DNA of 19,537 nucleotides from Chloroflexota bacterium (GTDB lineage Bacteria; Cyanobacteriota; Vampirovibrionia; Obscuribacterales; Obscuribacteraceae), in assembly GCA_005240105.1 (NCBI GenBank), contig SBAT01000221.1:1-19537 (forward strand), in the 5' to 3' direction. The notes beneath the pieces are model-generated. The model ran no database searches and was not told where the DNA came from. It worked only from the letters and a program-made list of their open reading frames with translations. A program made the position numbers and the translations under genes. Numbering within the stretch: position 1 is the stretch's first letter; every line of letters starts with the position of its first letter. Below, piece by piece: positions 8,524 to 16,327 of the stretch.

Positions 8524-9189
8524 ATGTCATGGCAGCCGCCACCACCACCGCCCAGACCGCAAGGACAGCCAGGTCAACAGCCAGGAGCCCAGCCGGCACA
8601 GCCGCTGACAACACAGACTTTCTATAAAATGCTGCAAGTTGACGTCGATGCCCATCCGACCGTCATTCGTTATGCATATAGATTTCTCGCCGCACAATTT
8701 CACCCGGACAATGCTGAATCCGGTGATGCAGAAAAATTCCGACTGGTCTCGGAAGCCTATCGCACACTCTCTGACAGAGGCAGACGCCAGGCATACGACA
8801 TGCAATTGGGCTTACAAACACAAGCACAGTCGGCTGCGCCAGGACAGGCAGCCAAACCGGACATTCCTAAAATGTCACTCTCTTTTTCAGAGGTTGAACT
8901 GCGTTTAGCCGTTTTGCAAGTGCTCTTAGAAGCACGCAGAAAGCGCCCCCAAACAGGTGGAGCCTCCGCAAAAATGCTCATGGACTGCTTGAACTGCAAT
9001 ATGCAAGACATCGAATGGACACTCTGGTACCTACGCGAAAAAGGTCACATCACAAGGACTGAAGCCGCTTTCATGATTAGCGTAGCCGGAGTTGACTATC
9101 TAGTTGATGTACTCTCACGAACACAACCAATGACCTCACGCGATGCACCATCAACGCTTGAACACGCCAATCTTCCAGCGACCCTGTAA
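8524..9189 (+). CDS. J-domain (DnaJ-like) co-chaperone with C-terminal helical domain
   Basis: A 221-residue protein. Residues 1-30 are Pro/Gln-rich and probably disordered. Residues ~32-95 are a J domain with the essential HPD tripeptide at 60-62 inside AYRFLAAQFHPD, plus KFRLVSEAYRTLSD; this should stimulate the ATPase of a DnaK-type Hsp70. No Gly/Phe region or zinc-finger follows, so it is not a full DnaJ. Residues ~118-198 form a helix-rich domain (FSEVELRLAVLQVLLEARRK, IEWTLWYLREKGHI) that resembles a winged-helix or substrate-recruiting module; this is inference. The ATG is 3 nt after the acyl-CoA dehydrogenase stop, and the SD (AAAGGA) lies within that gene's last codons, which suggests co-translation. 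The stop abuts the stop of the convergent gene cluster with no gap. The client is unknown. Confidence 0.9.
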   Translation: MSWQPPPPPPRPQGQPGQQPGAQPAQPLTTQTFYKMLQVDVDAHPTVIRYAYRFLAAQFHPDNAESGDAEKFRLVSEAYRTLSDRGRRQAYDMQLGLQTQAQSAAPGQAAKPDIPKMSLSFSEVELRLAVLQVLLEARRKRPQTGGASAKMLMDCLNCNMQDIEWTLWYLREKGHITRTEAAFMISVAGVDYLVDVLSRTQPMTSRDAPSTLEHANLPATL

Positions 9190-10395
9190 TTACTTGGTTG
9201 CAGTTTCGTTATCGACTGTACTCACGGCCGTTTTTGCTTTGCGCTTTTTCTTCTTGGTCTTCTTAGGTTCGTCGTCGCTGAAGGAAATTTCCTCTTCCTT
9301 AACCGGCTGTTGGCCAATGAATGTGCCCTGGGACAACAGGCAATTAGCATTGGTATCACCGGCCATTTGCTTGACCAAAGAACGGCAACAATGGAAAAGT
9401 ACAGGATTCTTCGTCAGCAAGGACATCTGGTAATACTCAAGAGCCAGATGAGCCTTCTCGGAGACAGTTTTATTCCGGCTGTCCAAAGCCTTGGCTAAAT
9501 AGACCTCTCTCAGCAACTTATCTTCTTCCGAACCACCGGAAGCCATCACCCAAGCAAACAAAGCCGCTTGAGCAGCCGGTGCCACAAGTGTCGGGCTCAA
9601 TGAGGCAATCCCAAGTGTTGTTCTGACAAGTTTTTGCGAACCACGATTGAGCTTGGAAACGTTATTGTATTTGTGCAAATAATTGACTATTTCCTGCGAA
9701 ACAGGATCAGTGGCGACAGAAAGATCAACCAGATAATTTTGCCTGTCAGCCTTCTGACTAATGCTCCAGAGCTTTTGACTCCATGTATCATCAGCAACTG
9801 GATTTTGTTTAAGCATCTCCTGTAGGAAATGAAGCGTTTCGTCAGCCTTGTCTTTGCCGACAAGTGTGGTCAACTTCTCGGTAGCTGCCTTAACTTGGCA
9901 AGCTCCAGCTGCGCTATCAGCACTGCCTAAACCCATAGCCATATCCAGGATGGTCTGAGTGACAGAAAGCCCAGTTCGATCAATGAGCTTTTGTCTCATA
10001 TATTCTGCTGAACTACGCCCTTTTAGCTTTTGCTTTTCGTCCAGAATTACATCACTGGCTTCAGACGACTGAGAGGTTCCCTTGTAGAGGATCACGTAAT
10101 TCAAAGCATCTTTCGACCGGTGGACGATGGCATGCTTCAAGCCCTTAAATCTATCGACGTAGGCATTGATTTTTTTGATATTGGCGTCATTGGCTAAGGC
10201 AACATCGGTCAAATCATTGATGCACTTGATAATTGGATCAGACGATGCATCAAGACTTATTTTCCCATGCAAAGTTCCGCGCAAAGACTCTTTCTCATTT
10301 GTCTCTGATATCTCCAGAGCAAATGCCGGAGCCAGAAGAATACTCGAGACTGCAATTAAACCTACGAATCGTAATTGTTTAACTGAAACTTTCAT
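9190..10395 (-). CDS. Secreted protein of unknown function with Lys-rich tail
   Basis: I do not recognise this 401-residue protein. It starts with a clear signal peptide (MKVSVKQLRF basic start, hydrophobic GLIAVSSILLAP, likely AFA cleavage at about 26), so it should be exported. The middle (about 30-370) is mostly helix-like without a known motif (for example KLVRTTLGIASLSPTLVAPA). It ends in a highly basic stretch, KKTKKKKRKAKTA, near 378-390. A lysine-rich tail on an exported protein might bind the acidic envelope or nucleic acid, but this is inference. Its ATG overlaps the TGA of the preceding 167-aa gene as ATGA (10392-10395), the classical translational-coupling arrangement; its own SD is weak. 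It is the last gene of the five-gene minus-strand cluster and ends flush with the J-domain gene. Confidence 0.85.
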   Translation of the reverse strand: MKVSVKQLRFVGLIAVSSILLAPAFALEISETNEKESLRGTLHGKISLDASSDPIIKCINDLTDVALANDANIKKINAYVDRFKGLKHAIVHRSKDALNYVILYKGTSQSSEASDVILDEKQKLKGRSSAEYMRQKLIDRTGLSVTQTILDMAMGLGSADSAAGACQVKAATEKLTTLVGKDKADETLHFLQEMLKQNPVADDTWSQKLWSISQKADRQNYLVDLSVATDPVSQEIVNYLHKYNNVSKLNRGSQKLVRTTLGIASLSPTLVAPAAQAALFAWVMASGGSEEDKLLREVYLAKALDSRNKTVSEKAHLALEYYQMSLLTKNPVLFHCCRSLVKQMAGDTNANCLLSQGTFIGQQPVKEEEISFSDDEPKKTKKKKRKAKTAVSTVDNETATK

Positions 10396-10895
10396 ATCAA
10401 ATTCTCGGCAGCCGCAGCCTTGACCATACTTGCGTCATGTCGTGGATTGCCCAGCAGAGCAACCGGCATCGTTTTCGCAAGTGAGTTATAGACTCTAAAA
10501 GCTTGATCTAAGGCTTCCTTATTCAGCGTGCTTCCCGGTACCACGGCAGGAGAAATCACCACATAGTTATTTTGAAAGAGATCTGTAACCCGGCGACCAA
10601 AGAAAATGCTGGTGTACCATTCACTTACGACGTTACCGCATTGTTGAAGAATTCCGCCTGCGTCGTTGACAACAGATTCAAACAAGCTTAGATCCCGCAC
10701 TTCTTTCACTTGCATGGGCACCAGCAAAATTGGCTTGTCCTCACTCTTAACAACTATGCTTAGGTACTCGCCTTTCGACTCGGACATTCCGGCTATAACT
10801 TTTGGTTCTATTTGATCGGGAAAATGGCACTGCCAGTCGCTCTCCGATAGAGGATTGATATTAGGATGAACTTCAACCGTTAGACCATACTGCAT
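10392..10895 (-). CDS. Orphan 167-residue protein
   Basis: No family recognised. The 167 residues have no signal peptide or transmembrane segment, so it is likely cytosolic. It is mixed alpha/beta in appearance: strands such as YLSIVVKS and PILLVPMQV, then NVVSEWYTSIFFGRRVTDLF, then NYVVISPAVVPGS, and a helical Ala-rich end. The context is the main evidence for a real gene: its first 16 nt overlap the 3' end of the alpha/beta hydrolase, its stop overlaps the next start as ATGA, and the SD (AAGGTAG) lies about 8 nt before the ATG. Such tight packing suggests the products are needed together. Possible roles are a partner or a metabolic accessory of the neighbouring hydrolase; neither can be shown from sequence. 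Confidence 0.8.
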   Translation of the reverse strand: MQYGLTVEVHPNINPLSESDWQCHFPDQIEPKVIAGMSESKGEYLSIVVKSEDKPILLVPMQVKEVRDLSLFESVVNDAGGILQQCGNVVSEWYTSIFFGRRVTDLFQNNYVVISPAVVPGSTLNKEALDQAFRVYNSLAKTMPVALLGNPRHDASMVKAAAAENLI

Positions 10896-11722
10896 TCTTG
10901 CTCTACCTTCTTTCTTCCGGTCACAATACGCGAGATAAAGTCACCAACCATTTGAGCTACTTTGTCTTTTTTTAAGTCCAGTGTCAGCACATGGTCACAC
11001 TCATTGAGGTACTGAATTACCTTATCCTTGCTGCGCAGCCTGGAATAGATTTCCGCAGCATTATCAATGCTAGTCATTGTATCTTCTAAACTATGAATAA
11101 CGACAGTCGGGCAAGTAACAAATTGCGCCTTTCGTCTAACTTCAGTCACTAAATGGCACATCTGACGGACAGAACCGGCGTAGGTGCGGAAGAGACCAAA
11201 GTCGCTCGTTTCACCATTTTTCGCCCGCTCAACCGAGCGGGTGATAATACGTTGCAAGCGTTCGTCCTTCAAGCCGTAAGGAGGACTTTCCGTCCAGTAG
11301 CAATTCGTGCCAAGGAAAGGAAATAAATCCACAAGTGGTAGAAGAACTTCCGTTAAGGGCACTGTTTCGCCGTCATAACGCAAAGTAGTGGAAAGCGATA
11401 TAAAGCCGGCAACACGCGGCTCATCAGCAGCCAAAATACAGGCAATTGATGAACCCATAGATAACCCGCCGACAAAAACGTGAGAATTGCGGCTCAGTAG
11501 ATCATTTAAATTAGCTCTGGCCCCTTCTACCCAATCCTGCCAGGTCGTGGCAAGCAATTCCTTATGTCCGGCACCATGTCCGGACAGCATCGGTACAGAA
11601 ACTTCGCAACCTAGCTTTTCCAGGTGTTTGGCCAGTGGACGCATTTCCGCCGGCACACCTGTTAGTCCGTGCAGTAGTAAAATGCCAACATTAGATAGCT
11701 GGTTGTTGTCCAAGTCTGACAC
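10880..11722 (-). CDS. Alpha/beta hydrolase (carboxylesterase/lipase-like)
   Basis: A cytosolic serine hydrolase of 280 residues related to bacterial carboxylesterases and monoacylglycerol-lipase-like enzymes. LLHGLTGVPAEMRPL is the oxyanion-hole region. GGLSMGSS is the nucleophile elbow with Ser88. Asp214 (in HSLEDTMTS) and His244 (in ECDHVLTLD) complete the catalytic triad, so it looks active. The natural substrate is unknown. Start choice: GTG codons exist at 11731 and 11722. The 11722 start has an AGAAGG Shine-Dalgarno 8 nt upstream, while 11731 has none well placed, so 11722 is preferred. A TTG at 11713 also has an SD. The gene overlaps the end of the HAD gene by 32 nt and the start of the 167-aa gene by 16 nt, within one compact cluster. 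A thioesterase-like or cleavage role on a product of the cluster is possible but unproven. Confidence 0.9.
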   Translation of the reverse strand: MSDLDNNQLSNVGILLLHGLTGVPAEMRPLAKHLEKLGCEVSVPMLSGHGAGHKELLATTWQDWVEGARANLNDLLSRNSHVFVGGLSMGSSIACILAADEPRVAGFISLSTTLRYDGETVPLTEVLLPLVDLFPFLGTNCYWTESPPYGLKDERLQRIITRSVERAKNGETSDFGLFRTYAGSVRQMCHLVTEVRRKAQFVTCPTVVIHSLEDTMTSIDNAAEIYSRLRSKDKVIQYLNECDHVLTLDLKKDKVAQMVGDFISRIVTGRKKVEQECSMV

Positions 11723-12419
11723 CTTTTCCACCTTCTTCTACAGATCCGTTCTCCGAATTTTCCGAAAGGGCAAACAATTTGGTAAGAGCTGCCTTAATGT
11801 CGTTAAAATCGTCAAATTCCGTATAAGCGATTTGATTTTCTGCGCAATATTTTGCCAACCTATGCTTGGCGAACAATACATCAGCTTTGTTGGCGCAGCA
11901 AAAATCACTGCGTCCATCGCCAATAAAAATGCGCTTAGACAGCCCAACTTTACCCTTTTCTAGTATTTCGCATTTGCAAACACCAGAGGCGCAGCTGCCA
12001 GAACGCGAAGCAAAGGGAAATTCCAGAGAAACTGTCTGGCTGTCTTCTTCAACAAGGGCATTGGCGCTTATTGTTGTCACCTTAATACCATCTCTGCCCA
12101 AGACAAAATCGATTGTTCGATCAATCCCATCACTTACAACATGCAGGTCAATGCAATTCTTTTCACACCAGAAAGCAAAATTCTTAAAAGTTGGATCCAC
12201 AATAATTCCAGAAAGCGCATTTTCCATGGCTGCCCATCCGCCTTCAAATAAGCGGACTTGTTGAGCCATGCAGTCACGAGAGCCAATCTCGCCGCGCTCC
12301 CATTTTTCCTCAACTTGCTTCCAGCCGTCAGCTGCTACATTTTCCAACAAGAAATCTACGCTATCGCGCGTGGTTATCGTCCCGTCAAAGTCGCAGTATA
12401 TGGAAAGACTGGCTTTCAT
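11691..12419 (-). CDS. HAD-family phosphatase, MtnX-like
   Basis: A 242-residue haloacid-dehalogenase phosphatase. HAD motifs: CDFDGTIT at 9-16 with nucleophile Asp10 and acid/base Asp12, Ser96 in VVSDG, a Lys near 162, and GDGRSD at 167-172 with Asp168 and Asp172 for Mg. The stretch ASGVCKCEIL near 144-153 and the ending FAKHRLAKYC match the MtnX-like subfamily, whose namesake removes a phosphate in methionine salvage; some relatives resemble phosphoserine phosphatases. I do not assign mtnX because no other methionine-salvage gene is visible. The C-terminal ~25 residues (Gly/Ser/Glu-rich) look like a non-conserved tail, coded where it overlaps the hydrolase. The ATG is 3 nt after the aminotransferase stop, with an SD (AAGG, ~8 nt away) inside that gene. 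Confidence 0.88.
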   Translation of the reverse strand: MKASLSIYCDFDGTITTRDSVDFLLENVAADGWKQVEEKWERGEIGSRDCMAQQVRLFEGGWAAMENALSGIIVDPTFKNFAFWCEKNCIDLHVVSDGIDRTIDFVLGRDGIKVTTISANALVEEDSQTVSLEFPFASRSGSCASGVCKCEILEKGKVGLSKRIFIGDGRSDFCCANKADVLFAKHRLAKYCAENQIAYTEFDDFNDIKAALTKLFALSENSENGSVEEGGKGVRLGQQPAI

Positions 12420-12422
12420 CGA

Positions 12423-13871
12423 TTACGCCTTCTTGCATTCGGTAATGAGCATGTCTAAGAGTTCGTGAGCTAGATCCATCTCTTCTTTGGAGATTTCCAA
12501 CGATGGGGCAAGCGTCACAACGTTCTTGCAATATCCACCGATATCGAGAATCAAGCCGACTTGTTTGCCATTGACCTTGAGATTGCCTTCCAGACCTCTC
12601 TGGAACATACGATCAGCAAGTTCTCTAGATGGCGTATAACCATCGGCTTCACACATCTCCATTCTCAAAGCCAGACCCAATCCATCGACATCGCCAACTT
12701 CCGGGTGCTTGCGCTTCAAGTCTTGCAGGATATTGAGGAAGTATTTTCCTTTTTCAGCAACTTTCTGTTCGTAGTTGCCTTCTTCGAATATCTTCATCAC
12801 TTCCAGGCCGGTAGCTGTGCCTAACGTATTGGAAGAGAATGTAGAGTGAGTAGAACCTGGTCCAAACTTATCGGGACTTATTAGATTATCCTGAGCCCAG
12901 ATGCCGGACAGGGGGTTCATGCCATTAGTCAGTGCTTTACCAAAAACAATGATGTTTGGTTTGACATTGAAGTGCTCCATCGACCAAAGTTTTCCTGTGC
13001 GATAGAAGCCCATTTGGATTTCGTCATCGACCAGCATGATGCCGTGATCTTCACAAACTTTCGCCAGTCTCTCAAAATAGCCTTGCGGTGGTATCACATA
13101 TCCACCTGTACCTTGAATTGGCTCTACAAAGAAAGCACCGAACTCCGAACGCTTAGATTTCGGGTTCCATACACTTGTGTATTCATGCTCGAATAGTCTT
13201 TCAATCTGCTGGACGCAATACAATTCACATGAATCCGGCTTCTTGCCGTATGGGCAACGGAAGCAGTATGGGTAAGGAATAAACTGAGCGCGATCGCCAA
13301 ATTCACCGTAGCTTTCACGATAACGATAAGACGAGGTTATCGATGAAGCAGCAAGTGTTCTGCCGTGATAGCCGCCTTCAAAAGCAAACATGCGGCTCTT
13401 GCCGGTTGTCTTGCGTACGAGCTTCAATGCATCTTCAACTGCTTGTGCGCCACCGACGTTGAAGTGCACGCGGCCGCCTTGACCAAAGCCTTCCTTGACT
13501 GATTCGACAATCTTGTCGGCCAATTCGATTTTTTCTTTGTGCAAGTACTGGCAGGCTAATTGCGGCAGAGTATCAATTTGATTTTTCAAAGAATCGTTAA
13601 CACGCTGATTGGAATAGCCGAGGTTAACGGCTGAGTACCACATCTGCAAATCGAGATAGGGTGTTTCATCGCCATCGAACAGATAGCTGCCGTCGCAGTG
13701 GGCAAAAATCTTGGGACGCTCGGCGTAGTGAACAGTATCGCCGTAGGAACACACGCGGCTCTCCAGTTCTAACAACGCCTCTTCTTCAGCTATCCGAGCT
13801 TGCCTATCGGCAGCGGTTGCCGCAGTTGCTGCGGAAGCGGAAGTTGTACCAGCAAAAACATTCGAGCTCAT
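12423..13871 (-). CDS. Class III PLP-dependent aminotransferase
   Basis: A PLP enzyme of fold type I, ~482 residues from the preferred start. PLP-binding lysine K312 is in FGKALTNGMNPLSG; Asp283 in VDDEIQMGF contacts the pyridine nitrogen; GGYHGRTLAA and FVEPIQGTGGY are other family signatures. The amino donor and acceptor cannot be read; relatives include 4-aminobutyrate, acetylornithine, lysine and broad-specificity racemase types. Two oddities are noted: GAQAVEDAL in place of the usual G(S/T)EAVE, and four Cys (203, 206, 215, 219) in YPYCFRCPYG...CELYC, a CX2C...CX3C pattern also seen in some relatives. Start: ATG at 13871 has AGGTAA 8 nt upstream and a TATAAT at 13912-13917. The longer frame to 14027 would run through the terminator. 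First gene of a five-gene cluster. Confidence 0.93.
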   Translation of the reverse strand: MSSNVFAGTTSASAATAATAADRQARIAEEEALLELESRVCSYGDTVHYAERPKIFAHCDGSYLFDGDETPYLDLQMWYSAVNLGYSNQRVNDSLKNQIDTLPQLACQYLHKEKIELADKIVESVKEGFGQGGRVHFNVGGAQAVEDALKLVRKTTGKSRMFAFEGGYHGRTLAASSITSSYRYRESYGEFGDRAQFIPYPYCFRCPYGKKPDSCELYCVQQIERLFEHEYTSVWNPKSKRSEFGAFFVEPIQGTGGYVIPPQGYFERLAKVCEDHGIMLVDDEIQMGFYRTGKLWSMEHFNVKPNIIVFGKALTNGMNPLSGIWAQDNLISPDKFGPGSTHSTFSSNTLGTATGLEVMKIFEEGNYEQKVAEKGKYFLNILQDLKRKHPEVGDVDGLGLALRMEMCEADGYTPSRELADRMFQRGLEGNLKVNGKQVGLILDIGGYCKNVVTLAPSLEISKEEMDLAHELLDMLITECKKA

Positions 13872-13911
13872 TTCGGTTACCTGCTCAATCCTACTATTAA
13901 TGGCCAGTGGA

Positions 13912-13917
13912 ATTATA
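13912..13917 (-). promoter_or_regulatory. -10 element (TATAAT) of the aminotransferase operon promoter
   Basis: Read on the minus strand this is a perfect TATAAT, about 40 nt upstream of the ATG at 13871, giving a transcription start near 13905. I find no good -35 at 16-18 nt (AGGAAC only), so the evidence is moderate. It lies between the pyrophosphatase terminator and the aminotransferase start, as a new transcription unit would need. Confidence 0.45.
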
Positions 13918-13995
13918 TTGAAAATACCTATCTCGTTCCTTATAGAAACCCCCTCCTTGGCAAGTTGCTTGGGAGAAGCAAAACCCCAAAAGCCT

Positions 13996-14025
13996 GAAGC
14001 GATTGGCCTTTCAGCCAATCGCTTC
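13996..14025 (-). terminator. Rho-independent-type terminator of the pyrophosphatase gene
   Basis: A perfect 12-bp inverted repeat, GAAGCGATTGGC (13996-14007) and GCCAATCGCTTC (14014-14025), with a 6-nt loop, 28 nt after the hppA stop codon. The minus-strand downstream sequence begins AGGCTTTTGGGGTTTTG, which has T-runs but not one long one. It separates hppA from the aminotransferase operon. Confidence 0.75.
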
Positions 14026-14053
14026 ATTTGCGATCCTTGTCTTATTTTCTAGA

Positions 14054-16138
14054 TTATCTAGCGACAAACCTGACTAGCAAGAGGGCTACGATGTTCAAGA
14101 TTTTGATCATCGGGTTAATAGCCGGACCAGCCGTGTCTTTGTAAGGATCGCCGACCGTATCACCGGTTACGGCAGCCTTGTGGGCATCGGATCCCTTGCC
14201 GCCATGGTGACCTTCTTCAATGTATTTCTTGGCGTTGTCCCAAGCACCACCACCAGATGTCATGGAGATGGCAACAAAGATGCCGGTCACAATCGAGCCT
14301 ACAAGTACACCGCCCAAAAGTTTGGCAGCTGCGTACTCGCCAGGCATGGCGTTGCTCAGCCAGAAATAGCCGAGTGCCGCCAAAATAACAGGCGTCATAA
14401 CAGGCAGAAGTGCAGGCAATACCATTTGCTTGATAGCACTACGTGTGACGATGTCCACGCAAGCTGCATAATCAGGCTTAGCAGTGCCTTCCATGATGCC
14501 TGGAATTGCCTTGAACTGTCTTCTTACTTCCTCAACAACAAGTCCGCCTGCGTGTCCCACGGCTTCCATTGCCAAGGCACCGAACAAGAACGGAATCAAG
14601 CCACCAAGGAATAATCCAGCCAATACGAATGGATTGGACAGATCGAAAGTGATAATCGCATTGCTGCCACTTTCGGTTATGGCATGCTGCAAATCTTGAG
14701 TGTAAGAGTTAAACAACACAATGGCAGCCAGTCCAGCTGAACCAATGGCATAACCCTTGGTCACAGCTTTGGTTGTATTGCCTACGGCATCCAACGGATC
14801 TGTAATTGCCCGAACTTCTTTTGGCATCTCAGACATTTCAGCGATACCACCGGCGTTATCCGTAATAGGTCCATAAGAGTCAATGGCGACAATAATGCCG
14901 GCCATGGACAACATAGCCATTGCAGCCAATGCCACACCATAAATATCAGCCAAGGCATACGAAGTGAGAATGCCGGCGATGATCACAATTACAGGCAAGG
15001 CTGTCGAACGCATCGAAACGGCCAAGCCGGCAATGATATTGGTGGCATGTCCAGTTTCGGAAGCTTTAGCAATGCTGCGCACCGGACCATATGCGGTCGA
15101 TGTGTAGTATTCGGTAATCCATACGAGCAATCCCGTTACTACAAGACCAATTAATGACGCAGCCCAGAAACGCATTGGATCAACTTCTGCTCCACGCAAT
15201 GTCAGTCCGCTCATCATTTGCATGGTGATTGGATAGAAGGCACCAGCTGCCACCACTCCCGACACCACAAGACCCTGATAGAGCGCGCCCATGATGTTCT
15301 GGCTCTTACCCAAGCGCACAAAGAATGCACCAAATACGGAAGCCAAAATAGAAACACCACCCATGACTAGCGGGTAAAGCAGAATGGATGTGTGACCAGC
15401 GGCAATCTGCTCCTTGAAGACAATTGATGAAAGGAGCATTGTGGCAATAGCGGTCACAGCATAAGTTTCGAACAAGTCAGCGGCCATGCCTGCGCAATCG
15501 CCAACGTTGTCGCCTACGTTGTCGGCGATAACAGCCGGGTTGCGTGGATCATCTTCAGGAATTCCTGCTTCGACCTTACCAACCAAGTCGGCTCCAACGT
15601 CTGCAGCTTTGGTGTAAATACCACCGCCAAGACGGGCAAACACCGAAATCAAACTGGCACCAAAGCCAAGTCCGATAAGCGCATTCACATCGTTGGTCAT
15701 AGCATAGAAACCAGAGACTCCCAGAAGTCCCAGTCCAACTACCAAAAGACCGGTAACCGAACCACCTTTGAAAGCAACATCAAGCGCTTTTGCCAGTCCT
15801 TCAGTTGCAGCTTGTGCGGTACGCACGTTCGCTCTCACTGACACGAACATGCCAATGTAGCCAGCCAAGGCAGAAAGAATTGCTCCGGTGGCAAAACCAA
15901 AAGCTGTCGTCCAGCCCAAAACCAAACCGATGATTACAAAAAGCACTGCACCGACAATTGCCACTGTCATGTATTGGCGATTCATGTAGGCATTAGCGCC
16001 TTCTTGAATTGCCTCGGCAATTGATTGCATTCTTTCGTTGCCTGCGTTAAGTTTCAAAACCCAGAGGCTAACAAAAAGCCCATAGAGAATGGCGACGAAT
16101 GCACAGCCAATCGGCACCATGATGTTGTTCAGGTCCAC
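14054..16138 (-). CDS. hppA: K+-independent membrane H+-translocating pyrophosphatase
   Basis: An integral membrane pump of 694 residues with roughly 16 transmembrane helices, as expected for the family. It hydrolyses cytosolic pyrophosphate and pumps H+ across the membrane. The PPi-binding motif DVGADLVGK is at 180-188, followed by IPEDDPRNPAVIADNVGDNV with further acidic Mg-PPi ligands, and the C-terminal motif DTVGDPYKDTAGPAINP near 664-680 is intact. The determinant of cation dependence reads GNTTKAVTKGYAIGSAG at 453-469. Lysine K457, where K+-dependent types have Ala, marks a K+-independent type, which are H+ pumps rather than Na+ pumps; this is from known family rules. The start is a GTG at 16138 with a strong AAGGAG, 8 nt away. 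It is monocistronic, followed by the terminator at 13996-14025, and its upstream leader runs into the repeat array. Confidence 0.96.
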   Translation of the reverse strand: MDLNNIMVPIGCAFVAILYGLFVSLWVLKLNAGNERMQSIAEAIQEGANAYMNRQYMTVAIVGAVLFVIIGLVLGWTTAFGFATGAILSALAGYIGMFVSVRANVRTAQAATEGLAKALDVAFKGGSVTGLLVVGLGLLGVSGFYAMTNDVNALIGLGFGASLISVFARLGGGIYTKAADVGADLVGKVEAGIPEDDPRNPAVIADNVGDNVGDCAGMAADLFETYAVTAIATMLLSSIVFKEQIAAGHTSILLYPLVMGGVSILASVFGAFFVRLGKSQNIMGALYQGLVVSGVVAAGAFYPITMQMMSGLTLRGAEVDPMRFWAASLIGLVVTGLLVWITEYYTSTAYGPVRSIAKASETGHATNIIAGLAVSMRSTALPVIVIIAGILTSYALADIYGVALAAMAMLSMAGIIVAIDSYGPITDNAGGIAEMSEMPKEVRAITDPLDAVGNTTKAVTKGYAIGSAGLAAIVLFNSYTQDLQHAITESGSNAIITFDLSNPFVLAGLFLGGLIPFLFGALAMEAVGHAGGLVVEEVRRQFKAIPGIMEGTAKPDYAACVDIVTRSAIKQMVLPALLPVMTPVILAALGYFWLSNAMPGEYAAAKLLGGVLVGSIVTGIFVAISMTSGGGAWDNAKKYIEEGHHGGKGSDAHKAAVTGDTVGDPYKDTAGPAINPMIKILNIVALLLVRFVAR

Positions 16139-16276
16139 GGTAGTAACTCCTTTTTAACGCTCCGGTTGCGCTATCGCTTCACCTTCGCTTGCCTTCCGGC
16201 TTCCCTTGCTCGCTTCGCAGCGAATTGCTCACCGCAACTCTTGCTTCGCTTGCCGTCTTTAACAGGCTCCGGCTAC

Positions 16277-16292
16277 GCGTTATAAATAACGC
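16277..16292. repeat. Perfect 7-bp inverted repeat between units 1 and 2
   Basis: GCGTTAT-AA-ATAACGC reads as a perfect palindrome with a 2-nt centre. It lies where the first unit ends and the second begins. TAACGC at 16155-16160 and GCGTTA at 16277-16282 are an inverted pair flanking unit 1. Confidence 0.6.
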
Positions 16293-16327
16293 TTCGCCTT
16301 CGCTTGCCTTCCGGCATCCCTTTGTCC

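Noticed and set aside
11691..12419. mtnX assignment and a methionine-salvage operon
   Set aside because: MtnA, B, C, D or K genes are absent here and the adjacent aminotransferase is class III, not the class I type usual for MtnE.
13872..14027. N-terminal extension of the aminotransferase to 14027
   Set aside because: It is read through the hppA terminator and a TATAAT promoter element; the 13871 ATG has an SD.
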